From the NCBI GenBank assembly GCA_964542915.1, contig CAZIVP010000021.1, positions 1-53,684 of the forward strand: a stretch of 53,684 bases of DNA. The letters are read 5' to 3'. The stretch comes from CAZIVP01 sp964542915. Its GTDB lineage: Bacteria > Calditrichota > Calditrichia > Calditrichales > Calditrichaceae. This document shows positions 45,000 to 53,684 of this stretch, piece by piece. The notes under the pieces were generated by a model. The model ran no database searches and was not told the DNA's origin. It worked only from the letters and a program-made list of their open reading frames with translations. Within the stretch, counting starts at the first letter, position 1. Every line of letters begins with the position of its first letter. A program made the position numbers and the translations under genes.

Positions 45000-47900
45000 T
45001 CTCCCTTTGCAGCAGCTCTTGCACTTCCGCTTTATCGATTTTGACCAGCTTTAATGTTTCCACAATCAGATTGGCCTCGCCGGGAAGCCGGGATTGCACG
45101 CGTCCCGTTACGCAATACGGTCCGTGAGAACGAAGAAAGCGGCCGTATTTGTGATAAATTGCCGGGAAAAGCACCGCTTCGCATAAACCGTCGTGATCTT
45201 CCAGCGTCAGGAATTTCATAAACTGGTTTTGCCGGGTCTCTACGCGTCGGGATGTTACCAGCCATCCGCAAAAGGTAATACGCCGGTTCCTGTATTCGTG
45301 AAGTTGTCGGGAAGAGACGGCAGCGAAAGTTCGGATCTGATCTTGAAATAATAGCAGGGGATGGCCGCTAACGGCAAAATCCAGCATTTCCATTTCGTTG
45401 ATAATTTTTTGAAAACGGTTGAACGGTTTCAATGCCGCCGCACCACCGATCTCATCGGAGATATTGGCCTTTTTGCCGTTCTTAAAGAAGAGTCGGGTTC
45501 GTAAAAGCAATTGAGGCGCGTTGCCGTTAATTGAATGGAACGCCCCGGCCTTGATCAGATGCTGCACTTCTTTTTGTCCGGCGCGGCTGCGTCGTATAAA
45601 GTCGAACAAATCGTTGAACGGTTTCCTGCGGCGTTCTTTAATTATGGCGTCAATCGTGCGGGCGGTCAATTCGAAAATCGGCTCCAGGCCGGTGCGTATG
45701 GCGTGTTGTTCCTTTTCGCAGGTAAATTCGTTCATGGAATGGTTCACATCCGGCGGCAACAAATGTATACCCATGCGGCGCGCCTCTTCCACGTAAGCCA
45801 TGCGGCTGTAAAAACCGCCCTGATTGTTGAGAACCGCGCACATGTATTCCAGTGGGAAATAGCGCTTCAGGTAGGCCGTCTGGTAGGCAATCGTCCCGTA
45901 AGTGGCCGAGTGGGCCTTGTTAAAGCCATAGCCCACAAACTGCGACAAAAACTTCCATACGGTATCGGCCTGTTGGCGGCTGAGGCCGCGCTCAGTGGCG
46001 CCGTCGATGAAAGCCCGGTGCACCTTCATAAAGTCCTTTTTATTGCGCGCTTTGGTCATGGCGCGTCGCAACAGGTCCGCCTGGCTCAGGGACAGGCCCG
46101 CCACAAAATGTGCCGCTTTGAGCACCTGCTCCTGGTAAATGATCACGCCATAGGTGTCCTCAATAGCCGGCGCAAGGGAAGGATGGACGTAGTGCACCTT
46201 CTCCAGGCCGGCGCGGCGTTTGATGTAAATATCCTTCATGCCGCTGCCCGAGGCGCCCGGCCGGATGAGCGCCACGGCGGTGATTACATCGTCCACATGA
46301 TCGATCTGCATTTTTTGAAGTAAACCGCGCATTCCCGGACTTTCCAACTGAAAACAGCCCATGGTTTGCCCCGATCGGATGTAGGCGGTTACCTCCGGAT
46401 CGTCTTCCGGGATGGTTTTGAGATCGAGCGGGGAAAGCGTTTTGCTGCGCTTCAAAAGGAAATCGGCTCTTGAGCGATTCAGAACAGCCGGCGCCGTGGC
46501 TTGTGAATAGTGCGCCCGAATCAGCTTCAGGCAATCGGTAACGATGCTCAGGGAACGCACGCCCAGAAGATCCATTTTAACCAGACCAAGTTTTTCGATG
46601 GAGTACATGTCATATTGCGCAATGACCAATCCTTTGCCTGCAATTTCCAGAGGTACATGGCGGGTGATACGGTCCGGCGTGATAATCACCCCGCCGGGAT
46701 GAATGGACAGGTGTCGGGGAAAGCCGGCAATGCGCCGGGCCAGCTGCATGATCTCTTTGTAAATGCTCAGGTTATGATGGAGGTCTTTTAACTCGGGGAT
46801 GGTTTGGATGGCATCTTCGATTTGGTCGGCGGCACGATGCGGCAGGTATTTGGTGAGCTTACCGATCTCATCTTCGGGCAGACCGTAAGCCTTGCCAACG
46901 TCGCGGATGGCGGAGCGGTTCTGAAACGTATTAAAGGTACAAATCATCGCCGTACGATCCTTGCCGAACCGTTCGTAAGTATAATCCAGAACCCGGTCGC
47001 GGTTTTTCCAGCAAATATCCAGATCGATGTCCGGCGGATCGCGCCGTTCGGGATTGAGAAAACGTTCGAAATAGAGGTTGTGGCGCAGGGGATCGACCTG
47101 GGTGATCTCCAGAACATACGCCGTCAGACTGTCGGCCGCCGATCCGCGGCCCACACAGGGGATGTGATTGCGATGGCAGTAGTCCGCAATATCCTTAACG
47201 ATCAGAAAATATTCGGCGAAGCCCAGCTCATTGATGGTTTGCAGCTCAAACTCCAGGCGACGAATGGCCGCACTGGTCAGAGGCTGGTAGCGCCGGGAAG
47301 CGCCTTCGAAGCATTTTTTCCATAACCAGGAAAAGCCGGTTTCCTTTTCCGGCAGATCGACGGAGGGGAACACCGGTTTGCCCAATTGAAAATCGAAATG
47401 GCAGGATCGGCTGATCTTAAGGGTATTGCTTACGGCCTGGGGAAAGGATTTAAAGAGGCGGTTCATGGCGGCGACGTCTTTGAAATAATGCTCCGGGCTG
47501 CCTGCATTCTCAACATTTTCCACAGCGGTGTTTTGATCGATGGCCTGCAAGACGCGCCGCAGATGCCAGTCTTTGCTGTCGATAAAATACACATCGTTGG
47601 TCGCCGTTAGTGGGATGCCCTGTTCCACGGCAATATCCCGCAAACGCAGATTGACGAGCGTGTCGTTGGCGTCGATGTGGTTCAATTCCAGATAGTAGCG
47701 TTGGCCAAAGGCGTTGTGCCAGCGGCGCACCTCGGCAAGGGCCTGTGTAATGTTGCGTTGGGCCAGCAGGTCATTAACTTTGCCCGTGTTGCCTGCGGAC
47801 AGGGCCGTCAGTCCGGCGTTGTATTTGTGAACCTGTTTGGCGGACAGCCGGAAGCTGCCGTGCCCGCCGTGTAAACGGCCTTCGGAAATCAAATGGCTCA

Positions 47901-48165
47901 GGTGGCGGTAACCGGTATCGTTTTGCACCAGCAACACGATGTTGAAGCCATCGTCCAGGGTTAACTCCGCCCCGATGATGGGTTTGATGCGGGCCTCCCG
48001 GGCTTTTTGATAAAATTCCACAGCCCCGTACAGACCGTTGCGATCGGTAAGGGCCAGGGCGGACATGCCCGCCTTTTTGGCGGCAACCACCAGTTCTTGC
48101 GGCGAAGGCACGCCGTTTAACAGGCTGTAATAACTGTGTGTATGCAGATGCACAAATGCGGCCAT
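44980..48165 (-). CDS. dnaE2: DNA polymerase III alpha subunit, DnaE2/error-prone type
   Basis: A 1061-residue C-family polymerase. PHP domain at the N-terminus (HLHTHSYYSLLNGVPSP, LTDRNGLYGAVEFY, KPIIGAE). The palm has CVGRGSAADSLTAY and the catalytic-aspartate motif PPDIDLDICW. Fingers and helix-hairpin-helix region: IIYQEQVLKAAHFVAGLS, LLRRAMTKARNK, VGYGFNKAHSATYG. A C-terminal OB fold is present (ITFCGWLVTSRRVE, FLTLEDHDGLCEAVLFP, VTGRVQSRL). The length, about 100 residues shorter than replicative DnaE1, and the lack of a long C-terminal tau-binding region suggest the damage-tolerance polymerase. No imuA/imuB genes adjoin it. GAAC/GTAC-type repeats upstream suggest SOS control. A second replicative-type DnaE cannot be excluded. 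Confidence 0.85.
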   Translation of the reverse strand: MAAFVHLHTHSYYSLLNGVPSPQELVVAAKKAGMSALALTDRNGLYGAVEFYQKAREARIKPIIGAELTLDDGFNIVLLVQNDTGYRHLSHLISEGRLHGGHGSFRLSAKQVHKYNAGLTALSAGNTGKVNDLLAQRNITQALAEVRRWHNAFGQRYYLELNHIDANDTLVNLRLRDIAVEQGIPLTATNDVYFIDSKDWHLRRVLQAIDQNTAVENVENAGSPEHYFKDVAAMNRLFKSFPQAVSNTLKISRSCHFDFQLGKPVFPSVDLPEKETGFSWLWKKCFEGASRRYQPLTSAAIRRLEFELQTINELGFAEYFLIVKDIADYCHRNHIPCVGRGSAADSLTAYVLEITQVDPLRHNLYFERFLNPERRDPPDIDLDICWKNRDRVLDYTYERFGKDRTAMICTFNTFQNRSAIRDVGKAYGLPEDEIGKLTKYLPHRAADQIEDAIQTIPELKDLHHNLSIYKEIMQLARRIAGFPRHLSIHPGGVIITPDRITRHVPLEIAGKGLVIAQYDMYSIEKLGLVKMDLLGVRSLSIVTDCLKLIRAHYSQATAPAVLNRSRADFLLKRSKTLSPLDLKTIPEDDPEVTAYIRSGQTMGCFQLESPGMRGLLQKMQIDHVDDVITAVALIRPGASGSGMKDIYIKRRAGLEKVHYVHPSLAPAIEDTYGVIIYQEQVLKAAHFVAGLSLSQADLLRRAMTKARNKKDFMKVHRAFIDGATERGLSRQQADTVWKFLSQFVGYGFNKAHSATYGTIAYQTAYLKRYFPLEYMCAVLNNQGGFYSRMAYVEEARRMGIHLLPPDVNHSMNEFTCEKEQHAIRTGLEPIFELTARTIDAIIKERRRKPFNDLFDFIRRSRAGQKEVQHLIKAGAFHSINGNAPQLLLRTRLFFKNGKKANISDEIGGAAALKPFNRFQKIINEMEMLDFAVSGHPLLLFQDQIRTFAAVSSRQLHEYRNRRITFCGWLVTSRRVETRQNQFMKFLTLEDHDGLCEAVLFPAIYHKYGRFLRSHGPYCVTGRVQSRLPGEANLIVETLKLVKIDKAEVQELLQRETAGNGL

Positions 48166-48184
48166 GGGTATCGGCTTTTTTGTT

Positions 48185-48232
48185 GAACGTTAGTACACCA
48201 TAAATTAATTAATAGGTGTACGTTAGTCAACC
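48185..48232 (-). promoter_or_regulatory. Candidate LexA-type operator pair upstream of the polymerase gene
   Basis: GAAC-GTTA-GTAC (48185-48196) and GTAC-GTTA-GTCA (48218-48229) resemble the GAAC-N4-GTTC / GTAC-N4-GTTC SOS boxes of several phyla. They sit in a 13-bp direct repeat (ACGTTAGT-NN-ACC at 48187 and 48220, period 33 bp); GTACACC and GGTGTAC also form an inverted repeat between them. They lie 20-65 bp before the polymerase start codon. No LexA gene is in the window. Confidence 0.4.
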
Positions 48233-48240
48233 TAAAAAAC

Positions 48241-48463
48241 CGCTAAAGTAGGCCGCATTTTTTATTGTTTTCGGTTAGCTGGGAAATGAATAAATGTCGC
48301 CGCCATAGTCATGGGTTTCCGTACAGCGGTCCCTTTGGAACAGCCAATTACAAGTTTAAAACAGCCTTGTTGACCACCGCTAAATTCAAATAAAAAGAGT
48401 GCAACCATTTATTATTTTCTTTACCTTACGGATTTTTGTTTTAAGACACAAGGAGTCCGTTCC
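48241..48463. other. Intergenic stretch with nothing recognised
   Basis: This is the part of the 600-bp gap between the polymerase gene and the propeller-like lipoprotein that lies before the small frame at 48464. I see no tRNA-like T-loop, long inverted repeat or convincing coding frame. Confidence 0.4.
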
Positions 48464-48682
48464 ATGATCAATTGGGACCCAACGGCTTCCAATATTATTC
48501 AAACCGCATCGGCGCCGGATTCCGCTTTCATTCCCTTTCATGTTTCTTTAATCAAGCACTTGTTTAGCTTTAATCCGCTCGTTGGTCATTTAATCCGTTA
48601 TCAGCAGGCAATGCATTATGAAACGATTCATAAAATGTTGAAAGGCACTAAATTATTTGAAAGGAGGCGACGCTTATGTTAA
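48464..48682 (+). CDS. Possible small protein, weak support
   Basis: A 72-codon frame (MINWDPTASNIIQTASAPDS ... ending HKMLKGTKLFERRRRLC) whose ATG is preceded by CAAGGAGTCCGTTCC, a good ribosome-binding site. The composition (mid-protein FNPLVGHLIRYQQAMHYE, basic tail) is plausible for a soluble peptide, but no family is recognised. Within its 3' end lies AAAGGAGG (48659-48667) followed by ATG 48676 and a four-codon frame (MLKY, stop 48688-48690). Either the small protein or the micro-frame could be spurious. Confidence 0.3.
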   Translation: MINWDPTASNIIQTASAPDSAFIPFHVSLIKHLFSFNPLVGHLIRYQQAMHYETIHKMLKGTKLFERRRRLC

Positions 48683-48692
48683 AATATTAAAA

Positions 48693-48723
48693 GCCCGATG
48701 TATGGACAACCATACCGCCGGGC
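48693..48723 (+). other. Hairpin in the leader of the propeller-like lipoprotein gene
   Basis: GCCCG (48693-48697) pairs with CGGGC (48719-48723), and TATGG (48701-48705) with CCATA (48710-48714) around the loop ACAA, with a small internal loop between the stems. There is no T run after it. It lies 46 bp before the next start codon and just after the four-codon frame. It could be a weak terminator or a leader structure. Confidence 0.35.
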
Positions 48724-48768
48724 CATGCGGATACAAAACATAGAAACTCTATGCAGGAAAGGTAATGT

Positions 48769-49851
48769 ATGAAGACCTTTATGTATTTAACCGGAATAAT
48801 ATTTACATTAAGTATTTTTCTTTTTCCCACCTGCCAAAAAAACGGTACCGGCCCGGATAAGAACAAAGAACCTGACACTACAAGTCATGATATTTTATGG
48901 CAAATCGATACCATCGGCAGTTACGGCAGCATATTTCGTGATGTTGCCGTAATCAACGACACGCTGATCTGGGCAGTAGGACAAATTTATGATGATGCAC
49001 GGAATAAATACGGTGCGGCCATCTGGAATGGAAGGGAATGGTCTTTTAAATATTTCAGATTGCCAACCATGAGTGGAGGGACTATCACGCCTCAGGGTAT
49101 ATGGGCATTTAGTGAAATTAATATTTGGCTAGTTTGGGGTCACATATATAACTGGAATGGCCAATCATTTAAACAAGTCCATAAAATTACAGAACCAATC
49201 GGAGGTATTAATAAAATCTGGGCAAGTTCAGAAAATGATATCTGGTTTGTCGGCACTAAAGGCCTAATCATCCACTATGACGGCAGCTCATTTACGACCA
49301 TGGAAAAACTAACCGATATTGAGTTAACTGATGTTTGGGGATCTCCTGATGGTTCTGTGGTCTGGGCTTGTGGTTTCGAAAATCTCAAAGGATCTGTATT
49401 GCTATGTAATCAAGGTAAAGGATTTAAAAAAGTAGCTCGTGTAGAGAGACCTGGGATACCGGACACTGCCAATGTAATTACAAAAGCATTCAAAAGACTA
49501 TGGACTAATAATTCTGATACAGTATACATTGCTGCTATAGGCCGTATCTATCATACTCCGGTTGACTATTCGACAGAAAAATATGCCAGAGAAAATTTTT
49601 GGTATGATTATCAAAATGAGTCGGGCTACCCAAATGAAACCTGGGCTTTTCGTGGTTTATCAAAGAATGATTTATTTGTAGCTGGGTATCGGAATTTTAT
49701 AAGGCATTATAACGGTAAGAGTTGGTTTCAATATAACGAAATACTAGCCGATGGAATATGGAAATCTTTAGATGTGGGAAAAAATATAATTGTAGCTGTT
49801 GGCACATTGAATGGTTATCAGCAAACAGCAATATGTATCGGCCGACGTTAA
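48769..49851 (+). CDS. Propeller-like lipoprotein of unknown function
   Basis: A 360-residue protein with a lipoprotein-like leader (LTGIIFTLSIFLFPTCQ, C22) followed by a linker (NGTGPDKNKEPDTT). The body is built of repeated blades, each with a W-A/V-V/S-G-type strand and a short N-G-x-x-W/F turn (TLIWAVGQIYDDA, GIWAFSEINIWLVWGHIYNWNG, INKIWASSENDIWFVGTKGLIIHYDG, VWGSPDGSVVWACG, LFVAGYRNFIRHYNG), indicating a beta-propeller. No catalytic site is recognised. ATG 48769 follows GCAGGAAAGGTA. It ends 16 bp before the lipase-like gene, so the two are likely an operon. Base composition here is clearly more AT-rich than in the glucan genes. Confidence 0.78.
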   Translation: MKTFMYLTGIIFTLSIFLFPTCQKNGTGPDKNKEPDTTSHDILWQIDTIGSYGSIFRDVAVINDTLIWAVGQIYDDARNKYGAAIWNGREWSFKYFRLPTMSGGTITPQGIWAFSEINIWLVWGHIYNWNGQSFKQVHKITEPIGGINKIWASSENDIWFVGTKGLIIHYDGSSFTTMEKLTDIELTDVWGSPDGSVVWACGFENLKGSVLLCNQGKGFKKVARVERPGIPDTANVITKAFKRLWTNNSDTVYIAAIGRIYHTPVDYSTEKYARENFWYDYQNESGYPNETWAFRGLSKNDLFVAGYRNFIRHYNGKSWFQYNEILADGIWKSLDVGKNIIVAVGTLNGYQQTAICIGRR

Positions 49852-49867
49852 TTTAAGGAGTTGTAAA

Positions 49868-52609
49868 ATGAAGAAATTAAAATATTTGGTTTTTAGTATA
49901 CTATTTATACTAAACCTGCAATTGTTATATTCACAAAATGCCACTTTTCCTGATGATCGTGTTATAAAATATGATGGAGACGATGGATCGTATGGTCTAC
50001 AAAAACCTTCCTCGGGGAGTGAACCTATTTGGGAGGAAAAACAGAATTTAAGCATAAATTACTGGGTATATCTTGGAGCAGGAGAATATTACCTTAATAA
50101 ACTTTATTTTCCCTTAGGGCAAACAAATGTAATTTTTTATGGACAAGAGTATTGGCGTTTCGAAGTAAAATGGGATGATGGAGACTGGATCGTAGTTAGA
50201 GATGAACCAAGTGAAGATTCAGGTTTGCTTGAAGTGCCTTTTACAACAGAGGGAGAGCATACAATTCATGTAAAATACGTGAATAATGGCAATGAAAGCC
50301 ACGAGTATAGTATTCCTGTTTCAGTAGTACCACAAGTTTCAAAAAGATACTATGATAATAATGGTAATACGATTGATTTATGGTTTGGAGGAACAGAGCC
50401 TTTAAATCGCCCACTATTATTCATAGAGGGATTTGATCCGGGAAATTCAAACTATCAATCACTATATTATAGTTTATCAGAAAATTTTATGACGGAATTA
50501 CGCAATGTAGACGCTGATGTTTTTATTTTGAATTTCGCTAATGGAGGTGCTGATATGCGGGATAACGCCCAGGTTGTTCATTCAGCGATTGAGTTTGTCA
50601 ATTCTATAAAAAGCAGCAGCCAAGATCAAATAGTTACCGGCATAAGTATGGGCGGACCTGTTACGCGGTACGCATTAGCCAAAGCTGAACAGGACGAAAT
50701 TAATCTTAATGTTTCTCATTTTGTATCAATTGACGCTCCACAGAATGGGGCAATAATGGATACAGATTTTTTGAATTTTATTAAGAACAATCAAGACAAT
50801 TTTGAACTAATGAGTATGGCTGCGAAGCAATTACTAAAATATAATCCCTATGCCACAAACAATGAACATGACGACTTCTATTATGAGCTTGACAATTTAA
50901 ATGGTGATGGTTATCCTAAACAAATTGAAAATATCTCTGTTTCATTTGCACCAAATAGTCCTAATCCGAATATTGGGAGATGGTTGTCGTTCTGGGTCAC
51001 TGACGTACCCTTTCTAACGGAAGATAAACATTTCTACATTTATGAAGAAAATCCTTGGCATAACGCTGGCTCCTACCTTCCATTCAGCACTACATTAAAA
51101 TTTGGATCCGCTGCCGGAGGTTTGATTACATGGGAATTTACACGATATTTGGACCCAACTTTTATCCAGTATGAAAGCGCACATGACATTGTTGACGGTG
51201 TACCAAAATTTGACACAACGTTAGCGTCTTCAACTTTTAATTATCATGATAATTTTCCAGACGATGTGATTCAGCCGTTAATGGACCTTTTATACCTGTC
51301 GCCTGATTCAGAGATTGAAATCACTTTTAACAACATTGCTGAAGATGGCAATGATGTCGGAGGGCAGCTTAAACTTACAGAGAACACAGGTTCCACTGTC
51401 ACATTATCATCAGGTGAAAGTGCGAGGCTTTTGGCTAATGAAACGCATACAGTCAAAACACTGGAGTTAACTCGTTTAAATTTTAATAATTCTGGTTTAG
51501 ATTTGATACATCATAGATGGAATGACGAGTTCAATGAGTATTTTGCCTCTCATTTTTTTACGGGATATGAAAACAATGGCTTAGAAGAAGCGCTATTTAA
51601 AGAAGCAAACTCTGTAACTATTCAAAACAGTCTGAACACAACTGCTGGCATCCATATCCACGATCCCTGGTATCAGGATGCCTCCGGCAACCAACCCGAC
51701 GACTTCCGTCCTCTGAGCGAAGTGGCGCCGGATGGTCAACATGAAATATTCCAGAATCAGAATCTATATCAAGGAACACCACATTATTCGGTAAAAGCCG
51801 ATGAAACGTTTACCTCACAGGAACACAGTTCGGAAGAAATTAAGTGGTATTTTCAGAACTGGTCCAGCCCGGATGGCGGCGCAGATATTGATAATGAATC
51901 GGCATTACAAACGGATGTGGTCTTTCGTCCTGAAGGTGATGAATTAATAGCCAATTACAAAGGCCACCTGGCCTCCAGCAAAGCCCGCGCCACCGGCCAC
52001 AACAACGGCCGGCGCATCTGCCGTACGAGTGATGGTGTTTTACATTTTGTTTATGAGGACGACGGCAAAATATGGTATACCAAATCAACCAGCGAGGGTG
52101 AAACCTGGCTACCGGAAGTATGCATCAGCAATGCCATAACAGGATACCTAAACCATCTTAACCCTTCAATCAATTTTCTTAACAATACTTTATATGTTGT
52201 TTGGGAGGGCGTTACAGATCAGTTCTATAACGAACCTTTACATGAAATCTTTTTTCGTAAAGGCGATGCTTCCGGTTCAACAACCGTATGGGCAAATGAG
52301 ATAAAACAAGCAGGATATAATACGGAACCAGGTGATTTATGGTTTATCGGTCCGGATATAGCAAAGCCTGTCGTATGTGCCAGTCAAAAAGAAGGATTAT
52401 TTGTTGCATGGCGGGCTTTCCCCCCGGAATCATCATCCGGCTATTGCGGTTACGTTATTCGCGGGGATCTTGATGGTAATTTTTACGTTGATGACAACAA
52501 ACCGGTTGAGATTCCTGAGTGTTATGGCTTTCCGGTAATAGAGATTGATAAAGATGGTGGTTACCCGGATCTTGTGATTATATGGAATTTTGCAGGATAT
52601 AAATTGTAA
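49868..52609 (+). pseudogene. Secreted lipase-like alpha/beta hydrolase, ended by an in-frame TAA
   Basis: 913 codons from ATG 49868 (preceded by AAGGAGTTGTAAA). A signal peptide (about 1-23, ILFILNLQLLYS-Q) is followed by an Ig-like region, then an alpha/beta hydrolase domain (about 170-300: PLLFIEGFDPGNSNYQSL, nucleophile elbow GISMGG with S260, HFVSIDAPQNGA) resembling lipases/PGAP1-type esterases. The C-terminal third looks like a sialidase-type propeller (CRTSDGVLHFVYEDDGKIWYT, TSEGETWLP, SINFLNNTLYVVWEG). The frame stops at AGYKL-TAA, but the same frame stays open beyond the stop to the window end, where a T9SS motif appears, so this is the 5' part of a longer gene. Stretches around 51640-52050 are much more GC-rich than the rest, suggesting a mosaic origin. 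Confidence 0.78.
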
Positions 52610-53684
52610 TCCAGATGTGGCACATACTCAGGTTCTGCGTGGACATGGCAACCAAAGAAAATCCTAAATAATTACAGTTTTTTAAATAGTTATTCGGACC
52701 CTTCGTTTTCGTTACACTATGGACATAATGCTTATGTGACCTGGGTGGCTGAAAACCTAAACTATAATGGATATCAAGAAGTTTGGTATGGAATATATGA
52801 TGTGATTGTGGAAAATCCAACCATATCTGAAACAAAAGTTATAGATGAAGGAGGCCCTCAGGATCCCGTTATTTCACTGAATTATAGCACAAATAGTCCT
52901 ACCATATTTTCCACCCAGTACGGCAACATTGTCCGCTACAGACAGAAATCGGATGAATCCTGGAGCTCACAGGGATTTTTAGAAGGTGACTATCCAAACG
53001 TTTGTGCTTCTGCAGGAGAAGGAGCCGTATGGTCAAAGTATCACAACACCCCCTATATTATCAAAACCGACTATGTACCCCCCCCAAATCAAAATCCGAC
53101 TCCACTACCATCTAAAATCATATTAAATCCACAAATTAAATACACGTATACTATTAATCAGACGGAAAGTTCTCCTGACACAGGTTACATTGGTATAAAG
53201 TTTGAGGAAATTCGATTTAATAATGAACTCATCAATTTTAACAACCCGTTAAATTCGGACACGGTTATCGCCCCAGTTGACATGATACCTCTGGACTTGA
53301 AAATGGAGATTAGTTTTCACAATTTGATCACACCTCCGAATGATCAAGAAATTCTTTTTAAAGTAGATTTTATTGACGGTAATCAGACCATACCGCTGAC
53401 CGATTTTAAATATCATGAAATACCGGATACAAATATTATTTTTACAAAATCCACAACTGCAAATAACTTGCATTATAGAGAAGGGTATTTAAAGTTCAGT
53501 TTCGTGAATATGGAGCCACACAATTATTGGGTATTAGCCGAGGAAGACACTACCATATTGGATAAACCAGGTAATTACAGTCTATCCATTGTTCCCAATG
53601 AATTTAAACTGGCACAAAACTATCCCAATCCCTGTCTTGGTTCAGCGGGAATTGGACTTTTAGCATTTAAAATAAGTAACACCT
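52610..53684 (+). pseudogene. Continuation of the lipase-like gene after the TAA, with T9SS motif, cut by the window end
   Basis: Directly after the TAA at 52607-52609 the same frame is open for 358 codons to the end of the window: SRCGTYSGSAWTWQPKKI, VTWVAENLNYNGYQEVWYG, NIVRYRQKSDESWSSQGF and DYPNVCASAGEGAVWSKY continue the propeller repeats, followed by a beta-rich domain (FEEIRFNNELINF, ILFKVDFIDGNQTIPL) and VPNEFKLAQNYPNP. That last segment is the start of a T9SS sorting domain, but the usual FNP is replaced by CLGSAGIGLLAFKISNT and the sequence then ends. No start signal was found. One base change (for example AAA, CAA or GAA to TAA) would explain the interruption. Confidence 0.75.

Noticed and set aside
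45535..46323. 262-codon plus-strand frame opposite the DNA polymerase gene
   Set aside because: It is the antisense of a well-supported DnaE coding region; its open state follows from that gene's codon use.
48241..48463. tRNA or small RNA in the gap before the lipoprotein gene
   Set aside because: No T-loop signature, acceptor pairing or strong terminator could be found by eye.

Overview
The window looks like chromosomal DNA from a Gram-negative bacterium of the Fibrobacterota-Chlorobiota-Bacteroidota (FCB) assemblage, most likely a Calditrichota/KSB1-like lineage. The main clue is a set of large secreted proteins ending in a type IX secretion (T9SS) sorting domain with the signature NYPNPFNP. 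Supporting clues are a TonB-dependent receptor, a PorV-family outer-membrane protein, SSS-type sodium symporters and sigma-54 regulators. The lineage is inferred from gene content only; there is no rRNA, tRNA or other phylogenetic marker here.

Layout. 1-7.5 kb: a 116-bp tandem repeat, a sigma-54-type response regulator with an altered ATPase site, a DUF3108 protein, a secreted CE1-like esterase and an Asp-box propeller protein with a T9SS tail. 7.6-10.8 kb (minus strand): two radical SAM genes, the upstream one broken by a frameshift. 11.1-15.7 kb: a small protein gene followed by a sensing operon made of a sugar-binding-protein-like extracellular protein, a histidine kinase and an intact NtrC-type regulator. 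15.8-25.8 kb: beta-glucan-degrading enzymes (GH16 lipoprotein; a circularly permuted GH16 lichenase of the Fibrobacter type; GH5 with CBM6; GH3 with CBM6, interrupted by an in-frame stop) plus a DUF697-like membrane protein and another T9SS cargo. 26.0-40.0 kb: SSS symporter, multidomain carbohydrate-binding protein, TonB-dependent receptor, a 1154-residue T9SS cargo, a PorV-like protein and a periplasmic GH3. 40.3-43.3 kb: a second SSS symporter, a two-helix membrane peptide and a GH5 lipoprotein. 43.4-48.2 kb: Hsp20, small proteins and a DnaE-type polymerase. 48.8 kb to the end: a more AT-rich stretch with a propeller-like lipoprotein and a broken lipase/T9SS gene running off the window.

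Taken together, 11-43 kb reads as a beta-1,3/1,4-glucan utilisation locus. Surface and secreted endo-glucanases (GH16, GH5) cut the polymer, a TonB receptor takes up oligosaccharides with no SusD seen, GH3 enzymes release glucose, and SSS symporters import it. The most interesting new signal is regulatory. A perfect inverted repeat TTATTA-N3-TAATAA lies 80-90 bp upstream of a TGGCAC element in front of both the hydrolase operon (15.66 kb) and the transporter operon (25.85 kb). In each case a second copy or half-copy lies 21-22 bp away. This is the architecture expected for an enhancer-binding, sigma-54-dependent regulator, and such a regulator is encoded immediately upstream (14200-15651).

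Three genes carry single-lesion breaks (one frameshift, two in-frame TAA codons). Whether these are real or assembly errors cannot be decided from the sequence.
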